From DASUBN01 sp964584665 (GTDB lineage Bacteria > Pseudomonadota > Gammaproteobacteria > Natronospirales > REEB76), in the NCBI GenBank assembly GCA_964584665.1, contig CAZPAO010000006.1, positions 55,223 through 119,222 of the forward strand: 64,000 bases of DNA, read 5' to 3'. The notes below the pieces were generated by a model. It was given only the letters and a program-made list of their open reading frames with translations. It searched no databases and was not told the origin of the DNA. Positions 52,028 through 59,904 of this stretch are shown one piece after another. Each line of letters begins with the position of its first letter. The stretch's first letter is position 1. The position numbers and the translations under genes are program-made.

Positions 52028-52400
52028 TGCCGATCATGTTATAGCCATCCGAAAGAGTTATGACCTTTAGATGCCAGGGACTCACCTTGAGTTTTCCCGC
52101 ATAGTCATCTAGTCCTGCGTCGCTATTCTCGGTTTCGACTTTGACGGCCAGAGCGTTGCCATGAATTGAACCAGTTATCTTGAATCTCGCCCAATCGGGA
52201 TTCTTCTCGTCATATAACACGGCCTCAAAATGACTACCGTTCAAGGTCACTTTGCAAAGCCCTTGCTCGATGTTCCATGGCTGCCCAACGATTGCACCCG
52301 ATTGGACCCAAGAGCATTTCTCAGCTCCATCCGCCCAACTCCCCCGACTCGCCAACAATGCGGGGAGCGCAAACCCTATAAGCGCATGCTGTAATTTCAC
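52008..52400 (-). CDS. Small secreted protein, unknown family
   Basis: 130 residues from GTG at 52400, with the same GAAAGGGGTACAC ribosome region as the gene at 51498. Signal peptide MKLQHALIGFALPALLASRGSWA. The mature part is a beta-rich domain with two Cys (KCSWVQSGAIVGQPWNIEQGLCKVTLNG). No homology to the protein at 50698 is evident beyond position and upstream region. Its 3' end overlaps the end of paralogue A. Confidence 0.6.
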   Translation of the reverse strand: MKLQHALIGFALPALLASRGSWADGAEKCSWVQSGAIVGQPWNIEQGLCKVTLNGSHFEAVLYDEKNPDWARFKITGSIHGNALAVKVETENSDAGLDDYAGKLKVSPWHLKVITLSDGYNMIGIKLDSN

Positions 52401-52474
52401 GTGTACCCCTTTCTCAAATCCCTAGGGAAGCCCCAAGAAACAACATCATAGTAACGATAAGTCTTCGATTTCCA

Positions 52475-52540
52475 AAGGCTAATTGGCGGGGCAAAACTGC
52501 GCCTATACTGGGGTGGGGTTTAGGACAGGGAATCTAGGGA
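52475..52540. repeat. Duplicated divergent promoter region, copy 2
   Basis: Matches 51580-51660 in order and spacing (AAAGGCTAA, GGGGC.AAAACT, GCCTATACT, GGTGGGGTT). Indicates that a divergent gene pair was duplicated in tandem. Confidence 0.55.
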
Positions 52541-52545
52541 CGGGT

Positions 52546-52893
52546 ATGAGGGCTCATCCAAGCATCTACCTATTGGCCGTGGCGCTCGTCGCTGCGAGCT
52601 TCAGCGCGTCTGCCGCGCCGTCAGGGAAAGCGGTACAGGCGCATGGGATTGGAATTAGTCAGCCGATGCTCAGCGCGGATGATGATGACGTCCCACCGGT
52701 GCCCGACCCTGGCACCGCTCCTCCGCCGCCCGATCCGGGTACCGCGCCTCCACCCCCAGACGATCCGCCCCCTGCTCCCGATCCTGGGACTGCACCGCCT
52801 GCACCAGATCCCGGTACGGCACCTCCTCCTCCGGATGATCCTCCGCCGGCTCCGGACCCGGGTGAAGCACCGCCTCCTCCGGACTTGCAATGA
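52546..52893 (+). CDS. Small secreted protein with PDPGTAPPPP repeats (paralogue B)
   Basis: 115 residues from the ATG at 52546. Signal region and VQAHGIGISQPMLSADDDDVPP as in paralogue A, then about 65 residues of Pro-rich repeats (PDPGTAPPPP, DDPPPAPDPGTAPP). The dispersed repeat begins right after, and behind it more PGTAPPPP coding text continues in a different frame to about 53099, ending NFRSS. The original protein was probably longer. Pro-rich tail suggests an extended envelope spacer. Confidence 0.6.
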   Translation: MRAHPSIYLLAVALVAASFSASAAPSGKAVQAHGIGISQPMLSADDDDVPPVPDPGTAPPPPDPGTAPPPPDDPPPAPDPGTAPPAPDPGTAPPPPDDPPPAPDPGEAPPPPDLQ

Positions 52894-52908
52894 AAGAGCT
52901 AAGACTAC

Positions 52909-52990
52909 GGGGTGGCTACGCCACCTTCCCGGCTGCGCTTCCTGCTGCGCCGGCCGGCCCGCCCGCGCTTTCCCTGCGCGGCCGCTCACC
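52909..52990. repeat. Dispersed hairpin-rich repeat, copy 2 (left edge of the island)
   Basis: Same start (GGGGTGGCTACGCCACC) and core as the copy at 51876. Breaks the Pro-rich coding region of paralogue B. The A+T-rich island begins about 110 bases to the right. Confidence 0.7.
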
Positions 52991-53130
52991 GACGGCGAAG
53001 CAGAGCTTCGCCTTTACGGCTCGCCCGGCCCCCGGCACCGCACCACCTCCTCCCGATCCGGGCACGGCTCCGCCGCCGCCAAACTTTCGTTCCTCCTAAC
53101 CGCTGATAGCTACTTATAGGCCCCCAAAAA
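52991..53130 (+). pseudogene. Severed 3' end of paralogue B
   Basis: Bases to about 53099 encode PAPGTAPPPPDPGTAPPPP NFRSS in a frame different from the 5' part. It is the tail cut off by the repeat insertion. No start of its own is likely. Confidence 0.5.
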
Positions 53131-54144
53131 ATGGACAAGAAAACGATAAATCGCCTGAGAAACATACAAGTCGCTGTCGTCGAGTTGAGCACCAAAGATG
53201 TTGCTCACGCAGAATTGGGCACAGTGAATGGATTTGCAGAAGCCGAGGCGGCCAAGCAGATGATTTGTGACTCAGTAGGAAGCATCTATGATCGCGCGCT
53301 TGAAATTGGTGATATAGACGAGACTCGGGCTAATGCCGTGACCGGCGCGGTTGTTTCCCACCTATCGGAACTAATTTCTGCGGCTACTGAAATTGACATT
53401 TTGGCCAAAAGTGGTGTTCATAACTCCAACTATCCTTCAGAACGTAAGGCGCTCATAAGAAAATTTGTGGCCGCAGTCGAACAGATTAAAAATGTCATCG
53501 CACCTCTCGAATACGAAGTTAGATTTGCGACTATTGCAAACAAGATTCCGGATGGCGCTCTTTTAGAGAACATTCGCAGTGAAATCGAGACTGAAGTTCA
53601 TAAGGTGCAGACAAAATCTGCAGAAATACAGAAGATTCTTGATAATCTTCAGACACAAACAGCTACGAAGAGCGTTGAAATTAGCACAAGCGGTTTTAAT
53701 GGATTAGCACAAGATCATTTCAATTATGAAATGGGCTGGTTCATAGCGCTAGTAGTGGCATGGCTCGCTCTCGTCGTAGCGATAATATTTGCTGGTTTTC
53801 ACGAATTCAATTACGACGACCCACGCCATATTGCGGAAGCTATTTTGCAACGTATTTTAGTAGTTAGCCTTCCAGTACTATTCATGAAAGTATGCCTATC
53901 GAAATACAACACGGAGAGAAATCTCCGGATTGTATATAAGCATCGGGCTACCGTTCTCGATCAATACAAACTATTTGAAAGCGCCATCGGCGATGATCAC
54001 GCAGCAAAGAATCAATTTAGGTTGGAAATTGCTAAATACATATTTTCCGATCCTCAGACGGGATATTTACAATCAAGTCCGAGTCCTGCAGATATAAATG
54101 TGAATCCGGTTGTAAGTATCGCGGATAAATTGTTTAAGCCATAA
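53131..54144 (+). CDS. Island protein with coiled coil and two transmembrane helices
   Basis: 337 residues, A+T-rich codon use. Helical N-terminal half (1-195, partly coiled coil), two helices at about 205-230 (FIALVVAWLALVVAIIFAGF) and 245-270 (ILQRILVVSLPVLFMKVCL). Then comes YNTERNLRIVYKHRATVLDQYKLFESAI, a short cytoplasmic motif I associate with predicted membrane effectors in mobile defence islands (SLATT-like architecture, by analogy only). Ends DPQTGYLQSSPSPADINVNP. First gene of the island; partners may be the two following genes. Confidence 0.6.
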   Translation: MDKKTINRLRNIQVAVVELSTKDVAHAELGTVNGFAEAEAAKQMICDSVGSIYDRALEIGDIDETRANAVTGAVVSHLSELISAATEIDILAKSGVHNSNYPSERKALIRKFVAAVEQIKNVIAPLEYEVRFATIANKIPDGALLENIRSEIETEVHKVQTKSAEIQKILDNLQTQTATKSVEISTSGFNGLAQDHFNYEMGWFIALVVAWLALVVAIIFAGFHEFNYDDPRHIAEAILQRILVVSLPVLFMKVCLSKYNTERNLRIVYKHRATVLDQYKLFESAIGDDHAAKNQFRLEIAKYIFSDPQTGYLQSSPSPADINVNPVVSIADKLFKP

Positions 54145-54217
54145 AACTAGCTTCTTTTGGCGCCGCACCGCCGCCGCCAGCGGTCTTGTTACGTGACAAA
54201 CGGGGACGACCAATCTG

Positions 54218-54709
54218 ATGTCCGATACGAACTGCTTCGTTCAGCTATCTACTTCCCTTGAACCTTGGGTTATCGGGTTCTTGGGCCTCTATATTGCGCT
54301 TAACCAGTGGCGTACTTCTAATCGGCAGACCGAAATCGCTGCCAACAAGCTTAAATTCGACTTGTTCCAAAGTCGGATTGCGATTTACGAGGCGGTCCAG
54401 GAATTATTCCTTAGCATCAATCGAGGTGAAACTGCAAAGTCAGTAGAATTGAACAAGTACTTCCTATCTATCCACCAAGCCCGTTGGCTGCTGGATGATG
54501 AGTTATACAAGTATCTGGAGAAAGACGTAGTTTCAAAGATTAGGGAGCTTAGGCGTCTGGATCTGACAATTGGGAGACTCGCGCGGACGGAAAAGCAGGA
54601 AGAACGTGAGCGTTCGCTAGATGCGCAAGAACAACTATTCGATTGGTTCTACAAGCAGATGGACGACTTAGACCGCAAGTTCGAACCGTTCCTTAGACTG
54701 CAGCATTAA
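54218..54709 (+). CDS. Island protein with one N-terminal helix and a coiled coil
   Basis: 163 residues. Membrane segment LEPWVIGFLGLYIALNQW (about 14-31), then a predicted helical coil rich in charged residues to the end (KLKFDLFQSRIAIYEAVQELFLSI; IRELRRLDLTIGRLARTEKQEERERSLDAQEQLF). Such small membrane-anchored coils occur widely in genomic islands; function unknown. Confidence 0.55.
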   Translation: MSDTNCFVQLSTSLEPWVIGFLGLYIALNQWRTSNRQTEIAANKLKFDLFQSRIAIYEAVQELFLSINRGETAKSVELNKYFLSIHQARWLLDDELYKYLEKDVVSKIRELRRLDLTIGRLARTEKQEERERSLDAQEQLFDWFYKQMDDLDRKFEPFLRLQH

Positions 54710-54760
54710 TGCCTTAGATGCGCCTCCTCGCTTTTCTCACAAATTAGGGGAAGACCATAC

Positions 54761-55078
54761 ATGAACAAGAAGGAATACCAGAAAATTATTCAAACGATGA
54801 CAGAACTAGCTACCCTCGACGCGAAACAGCGCAAATTGAATAAAATATTATCTATCACTGAAGACACACAGTTGAAGAAATTTCCGATTCCATCGATAAC
54901 CACGTTAGAAAATGCTTATGTTGCCGCTGTGTCACGAAAGGCTGGCAATGACAAAACTCACCGCGTGAATACAGCCGTTTCCCCTTATAAAGAACTATAC
55001 AGTTATTGCGAAAGCTGTCTCGCATCGATTGAACCGCAATGGCAAATTCTTGCGAAGCAACATGGATGGAAACCATAG
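54761..55078 (+). CDS. Small helical island protein
   Basis: 105 residues, all-helical appearance, no membrane segment, one Cys pair (YCESCL). AGGGGAAG lies about 9 bases before the ATG. Third gene on the plus strand of the island. No family recognised. Confidence 0.5.
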   Translation: MNKKEYQKIIQTMTELATLDAKQRKLNKILSITEDTQLKKFPIPSITTLENAYVAAVSRKAGNDKTHRVNTAVSPYKELYSYCESCLASIEPQWQILAKQHGWKP

Positions 55079-55159
55079 TAAATATTTTGGCAACGACACC
55101 ATGCCGCCTCACGAACAGTCCAGAGCCCCCTCCTAAGGGCGCCATCTGCTGCTAGATCC

Positions 55160-56587
55160 TTAAAGCTCAAAACGCGGCGGCTCCACAAGCGAGTACTCAT
55201 TGTATCGATGAAGGATGCTTTCACTTTTTCGCAAATCTACGCCGAGTTTGTCAAAAAGCGAAATAATAAGCAGTATTTCAATGAAGCCCGTCATCTCTTG
55301 GATGAGAAAATCGTCTACCTCATAGTCATTTGCATGGCTGATATCGTTGCGTAACTTGCAAATCGAACCAATATCCTTTTTTTGCAACCCCCATCTCTTG
55401 GTGATGTCACCTGGAATAGCCTCAAAGACGTCCCGAATACATTTTTCTGTGTTATATCGGGAGGCATTGAATTTCGGGAGCCGTTTAAGAAATGAACCGA
55501 CCGTCTTCGCATCACCAAAATACTTCACCAAATATGGCTTAGCTTTATCTGAAAGTTTCTGCAAGGCTTGTTGATCGAAGTAAAATCGCTCCTTAAAACA
55601 CAAAGATTCAAGGACTCTGAAATAACCTAGAAATCGCTCTTCGATATTATTTAGTCTCCTATATCGTACATACTTCTCAAAATAACGTCTCTCTCTTATA
55701 TCTAGCGCGAAATACTTTGCAAATGCAGCTAACGGAAACTCCGGCAGTTCGGATTGATCAGATCTTAGATTAAGACTTAGTGGGAATAAGACAGATCTAC
55801 CTTCGCGTTTCGGGTATTTATCGCGTGGATAGTAAACGGTCGGAGTACTGGCCCACCTTCCTCCGGAGGTTCGATATAAGAATGTTATCTTTTCTATCGT
55901 CAGCTCTCCTCCCGTAATGAAGGCAAATAAAATATATAGCTCTTCCATTAACTCTATTGCTTTAGCGGGGCCACATTCGCTGGCAAAGCCAAAAGTGAGA
56001 GAGGGCGGGAAGGCTATTCCAGCTTTGTATTCGGTGAGGGAATACGAAAAAGAAAGATTGTAACCAACGCCTATCGATCCAATATTTGGGATTGAAACAA
56101 GAAATTCTTTTAGTAAATCCGGTTGCTCAAGTAATGCGGCTCTGTTGTGCTCTACCTCCATAATCTTATCTTGAGTGGAGGTGTAACCAACCCAATTTGA
56201 AATTGTCATTGACCGTATATCGACACCATAGAACGCTAATTTGCTCCCAGCGCCTTTGGCGAAATATATGACATGCTGCACTTCGTAAACATTCTCAAAA
56301 AACCCTATATGTTTTGGCTGCCGTTCAACTGTGCTAGTCCATCCGGATATTGCTTTCAAACCCACTAATAAAAATGACGTGTTTAGATCACGGCATCTTA
56401 GCGTCTCTAAATTTCCCCACGGAGGCCTCAGGCCGCGATCTTCGGAGATCTCTCCCATAATCTTAAGCTCTATGCGTCTAGGCGTGAGGCTAAGTACTGC
56501 CGCATAGTGAGAACTCTCATATTCGACGTTTACATGAAATGTGTAAGAGTTATCAAGAAAAAGTTCATCGATATGCATGTCTTCCAT
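55160..56587 (-). CDS. ApeA-like HEPN anti-phage protein
   Basis: 475 residues. A beta-rich N-terminal half (about 1-250) with the pattern of ApeA N-terminal domains, then a helical C-terminal region ending in an Apea-like HEPN domain. The HEPN RNase motif RxxxxH is R413-NDIS-H418 in CKLRNDISHAND. ApeA proteins give abortive-infection defence by RNA cleavage. A+T-rich, placed near the Gabija genes. Family assignment is by motif and layout; start could also be the ATG 9 bases further in. Confidence 0.68.
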   Translation of the reverse strand: MEDMHIDELFLDNSYTFHVNVEYESSHYAAVLSLTPRRIELKIMGEISEDRGLRPPWGNLETLRCRDLNTSFLLVGLKAISGWTSTVERQPKHIGFFENVYEVQHVIYFAKGAGSKLAFYGVDIRSMTISNWVGYTSTQDKIMEVEHNRAALLEQPDLLKEFLVSIPNIGSIGVGYNLSFSYSLTEYKAGIAFPPSLTFGFASECGPAKAIELMEELYILFAFITGGELTIEKITFLYRTSGGRWASTPTVYYPRDKYPKREGRSVLFPLSLNLRSDQSELPEFPLAAFAKYFALDIRERRYFEKYVRYRRLNNIEERFLGYFRVLESLCFKERFYFDQQALQKLSDKAKPYLVKYFGDAKTVGSFLKRLPKFNASRYNTEKCIRDVFEAIPGDITKRWGLQKKDIGSICKLRNDISHANDYEVDDFLIQEMTGFIEILLIISLFDKLGVDLRKSESILHRYNEYSLVEPPRFEL

Positions 56588-56629
56588 GACTCCCTTCGAT
56601 CCAGGGGTAATAATTCAGAATTAGTCCAG

Positions 56630-56824
56630 CTAGGATTTTTTGGCGGCGTATCCACGCACAAAACCGCGGTACAAGCCACACATCACAGCTATGCCAAGCG
56701 CGCAAGCAAGCCCAACACCACTCTGCCACCCTGGGAATCCTAGAGAGATTGCGCCTAAAATGATAATTAGATAAATCAGCGGCTTCGCCACGTGATACGA
56801 CCAGTGGTAGGAGTCATCTTCCAT
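56630..56824 (-). CDS. Small two-helix membrane protein
   Basis: 64 residues from the ATG at 56824 (GAGGGG, spacing 8; a GTG at 56830 would be too close). Two helices: PLIYLIIILGAISLGF and GVGLACALGIAVMCGLY. Unknown function; may belong with the three-helix protein upstream. Confidence 0.5.
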   Translation of the reverse strand: MEDDSYHWSYHVAKPLIYLIIILGAISLGFPGWQSGVGLACALGIAVMCGLYRGFVRGYAAKKS

Positions 56825-56897
56825 GGTCACTACCCCTCACGAATAACCTCTACTTGCCAAATTGACGTCTTAGTGGCTCGTTCCATGGCTATCTCTT

Positions 56898-57542
56898 CTA
56901 GACAAGCTTCCAAATAACTGCGACACAGAATAAGAAAAGTGAAAACGCCTGCAATCCAGTAACTATTGAATGAAGTTGCGATAAGGCGAAATTTACCTTC
57001 GTTAGCAACAAGATTCCAGCTGCTCCATCCTTGGCTATATCTTTCGCCGCACTTTTGTAAGGCCAAAGCATCGGCGAGGCGACCTCGGTTAACACATCTT
57101 TTAGTTCGAGCTGTTCTCTATAGATAAGATTATTGACTTCCGCATATTCTTTAAGGGGCGCGGTTTGCACTTCATACTGCTCTATTATCTTCGGCGTTTC
57201 CTCCCGTAGAAAGCTGCGCGTAGCTCTAACCCTTTCCAGCGGTACGAATAAATACTTTGATATAAGACCTAAACCAATGCTGACTAGCAAGAATAGAAGG
57301 GGCCACATCAGAGTGGATTTGGGCGATAATGCGATTTCCGCTGAATCACCATGTATGGCGATAAAGACAAATCCAGCTGCAGCAGCTGCTATCAGCCACG
57401 TACTGTATCTATCACTAGCAGCAGCCGCATGTGCGCCCGAGTTCCACAGCACGTCTAGATACTGCGCTTTTATTCCATTCATTACTTTCGCTACTTCATC
57501 GTCTAGCTTTTTCTGAAAATCAACTGATTCAACTGTTTTCAT
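56898..57542 (-). CDS. Island membrane protein, three helices
   Basis: 214 residues from the ATG at 57542 (GGGGAG, spacing 6). Helices at about 48-67 (STWLIAAAAAGFVFIAIHG), 80-102 (LMWPLLFLLVSIGLGLISKYLF) and 195-213 (QAFSLFLFCVAVIWKLV), with a long cytoplasmic helix between (ETPKIIEQYEVQTAPLKEYAEVNN). Architecture resembles small effector membrane proteins. Family unknown. Confidence 0.58.
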   Translation of the reverse strand: MKTVESVDFQKKLDDEVAKVMNGIKAQYLDVLWNSGAHAAAASDRYSTWLIAAAAAGFVFIAIHGDSAEIALSPKSTLMWPLLFLLVSIGLGLISKYLFVPLERVRATRSFLREETPKIIEQYEVQTAPLKEYAEVNNLIYREQLELKDVLTEVASPMLWPYKSAAKDIAKDGAAGILLLTKVNFALSQLHSIVTGLQAFSLFLFCVAVIWKLV

Positions 57543-57644
57543 ATCCACTCCCCCCAATGAATATTTATTTCATTGTCGTTTTAACTTAGCTCCATTGCTT
57601 CAGTGACTCAATCAATCATGAAAGCGATCTGATCGCTTTTCCAT

Positions 57645-58085
57645 TTAGATATTCAGAAGCCTGCACGAATACTCACGAGCCCCATAGTTAACTGCCAAGC
57701 TCTCGGATATTTCTTTCCAATTACCAGCTGGCTCTCCATTCCCATGATTTAGACCCATGCAAGAGCATTCACATTCGTAACCTTTAGCATTCCAGCACGC
57801 AGGAGCACATTTTTGCTGTCTATTAAAAGGTTGAATCACATACACGCTTCCATACTTGTGAATCGCGCGGTCAACAAGATCATCAAACCACGCCACAGGA
57901 GCTTCCCAACAGGTATATTTCCCATTCCAGACAGTCTTTCTCTTGTGCCCCTCCTGAACCCATTCTCGATTTGTGGAAGAAAACGGCAGTCGAACCAAAA
58001 TCGGCTCAGGCCTAGGGCGCCGGAAAAGAACTGGTATCTTCCCCTGCCGCCAAATACGCTTAAGCATTTCGTCTTTAATGTTCAT
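57645..58085 (-). CDS. Cys-cluster protein of unknown function
   Basis: 146 residues. The centre has a dense Cys/His cluster (KCAPACWNAKGYECECSCMG, then NHG), probably metal-binding. N-terminal part is basic with VRLPFSSTNREWVQEG and WEAPVAWFDDLVDRAIHKYG. I have an impression of similar proteins in gene-cassette arrays, but no integron site is visible here. Placed directly downstream of gajB. Confidence 0.6.
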   Translation of the reverse strand: MNIKDEMLKRIWRQGKIPVLFRRPRPEPILVRLPFSSTNREWVQEGHKRKTVWNGKYTCWEAPVAWFDDLVDRAIHKYGSVYVIQPFNRQQKCAPACWNAKGYECECSCMGLNHGNGEPAGNWKEISESLAVNYGAREYSCRLLNI

Positions 58086-58141
58086 TTCACCCTAGAACGG
58101 TCGCCCCAAGTTCCACTGGAACGGATCAGCAGACCGAAAAA

Positions 58142-59893
58142 CTAAAGCGCTTCAAACCCCCACTGTTTCCACTTGTCTATATGTTTGTCGTAGTGCTTGC
58201 TGGGCAAGCCCACAACTAACAAACTTCTGGCTCTCGTCATGCCAACGTATGCCAATCTCCTGTCCTCTGTATTCGTGTTAGTTACTATTGAATTGACTAT
58301 GTCGTTGAAGAACTTATCGGTGCCCAACAATAGTACGGCGTCAAGACTTTCTCCTTTTACTTTATGGATAGTCTCTTGACGAATCGTCGGAAAGAGCGGT
58401 TCAGGAGTAAAGAGCGGCATCTCAAACTGGTCTGCCTCAAGTCCAGTTTTCTTAATCTGCAACCCTAGCTTAGGTTTTTCATCGATGCCAATATCGACTA
58501 ACAATACGCTTAAATTCGTCTTAAGTTGTTCTATCCAGTCTTCGGCGCTTAGTCCTATTGACGGCAGCCCTGATGGATACTTAACAAAGCGCCAGATAGC
58601 AATTCTTGCAATGCGAGAGCGCTCACAGTCCGGTTGTTCATCAATTAATTTCCATAGGTCATCTTTCTTTGAAAGCTTTCTAACAACACTTTCTACCGTT
58701 TTAAATGCATATTTATAATCATGATGGAAATCTCTAAAGAATGCGGCTCTGGCCAAATCCTGGGTTTGACCTCTCAACTCTGCATAGATACTTTCACCAC
58801 GGATTGATTCAAGTTGGCCGTGTCCTCGGCACAGTATTGCGCTCCGATCCTTGTCTAAATCACACAGAGGCAGAAGTTTTTGGAATTCTGCAATTGAACG
58901 GTTGAAAACCTTAGAAGTTTCCCTAACAACATAGGCTTTTCTGGAAGTTCCGCTATCTTCTCCCCTACCTGTAAACATCGCATTTGTACCAATGTTACGA
59001 ACTGCGTCAGCTATGCGATTACTGCACCGAAATGATTTACTCAGTGGCTTCTCAGATATCCCCCATTTCTCTCTCAATACGAAAAGTGACTCCGGATCTG
59101 CCATGCTAAATTCAAATATGCACTGGTCCGGGTCTCCTATGAGCGTTATCTTCGACCCTGCCTCTCTGAGAATTTCGAGGATTAGCAACAACCACTTATT
59201 GGTATCCTGTGCTTCATCAACGATAATTTCTGGAAATCGTCTAGCGAGGATTTTTGCTAAATGAGGTCGGGTAGATAACAACATGCACGCCCAATAACCA
59301 CGCTGTGCATGGGTATACCGACCAGTTCGCAATAGCTCCTTAACGGCGCTTGCACCATCTAGCGCCTTACCTCCGGATTTTATGCTCGCCCTAAATTTCA
59401 CGTCCTCCTTATCCACAAATGGAACTATCTCCCAGGCTGGCACTGGTATATTTTGACCGGAGCCTAGTGTCGTCCAAGCTTGAAGCTTCTGGTTGGCCCA
59501 GTCCCCGGGGCGGGCTGCTACAAATAACTTAGGGCGTTTTGTTGACTTTTCGATTAGATGCCCAAATGTCGAAAACAAAAACCTTTCCAGAAAAGCATCA
59601 AAAGTTCCGAGATAGTTCGGATCAGACAATAGCTTTTGCATACCCACTTCATGGGTCGCTCTGTAAAACTCATGGATAGCTGTATTCGTAAATGAGAGGA
59701 GCGCAATGCCGCCCACCTTGTAAGGCCAGTTTGCGCCTCTCCAAATAAATCGCCGGCACGATGTCCATGTCTTGCCACTGCCAGGAGCAGCTCTAAGTAG
59801 AAATTCTAAGTCTCCAGAGAAGATAGCGTCCTGCTGCTCCGCAGTCGGATTCTGAGCAACTATTTGGCTTTGCAATTCCTCAATTATTCCCAT
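58142..59893 (-). CDS. gajB: Gabija helicase GajB (UvrD-like)
   Basis: 583 residues from the ATG at 59893, 11 bases after the gajA stop. Superfamily 1A helicase motifs: Walker A APGSGKT (36-42), Walker B IIVDEAQD (223-230), motif III LIGDPDQCIFEF, motif IV LSKSFRCSNRIA, motif V TIHKVKGESLDAVLLLG and motif VI YVGMTRARS (about 546-554). GajB is the partner of GajA, binding to its tetramer and hydrolysing nucleotides or DNA ends during phage infection. Slightly longer than the Bacillus cereus protein. Confidence 0.88.
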   Translation of the reverse strand: MGIIEELQSQIVAQNPTAEQQDAIFSGDLEFLLRAAPGSGKTWTSCRRFIWRGANWPYKVGGIALLSFTNTAIHEFYRATHEVGMQKLLSDPNYLGTFDAFLERFLFSTFGHLIEKSTKRPKLFVAARPGDWANQKLQAWTTLGSGQNIPVPAWEIVPFVDKEDVKFRASIKSGGKALDGASAVKELLRTGRYTHAQRGYWACMLLSTRPHLAKILARRFPEIIVDEAQDTNKWLLLILEILREAGSKITLIGDPDQCIFEFSMADPESLFVLREKWGISEKPLSKSFRCSNRIADAVRNIGTNAMFTGRGEDSGTSRKAYVVRETSKVFNRSIAEFQKLLPLCDLDKDRSAILCRGHGQLESIRGESIYAELRGQTQDLARAAFFRDFHHDYKYAFKTVESVVRKLSKKDDLWKLIDEQPDCERSRIARIAIWRFVKYPSGLPSIGLSAEDWIEQLKTNLSVLLVDIGIDEKPKLGLQIKKTGLEADQFEMPLFTPEPLFPTIRQETIHKVKGESLDAVLLLGTDKFFNDIVNSIVTNTNTEDRRLAYVGMTRARSLLVVGLPSKHYDKHIDKWKQWGFEAL

Positions 59894-59904
59894 GACCAAT
59901 TCAC

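Noticed and set aside
52890..53099. Possible gene MKELRLRGGYATFP...
   Set aside because: Its first part is translated from the dispersed repeat, and the last part is the severed tail of paralogue B; no ribosome site.
56830..57066. 78-codon minus-strand frame between the two island membrane protein genes
   Set aside because: Overlaps the three-helix protein in another frame over most of its length and has no ribosome site of its own.
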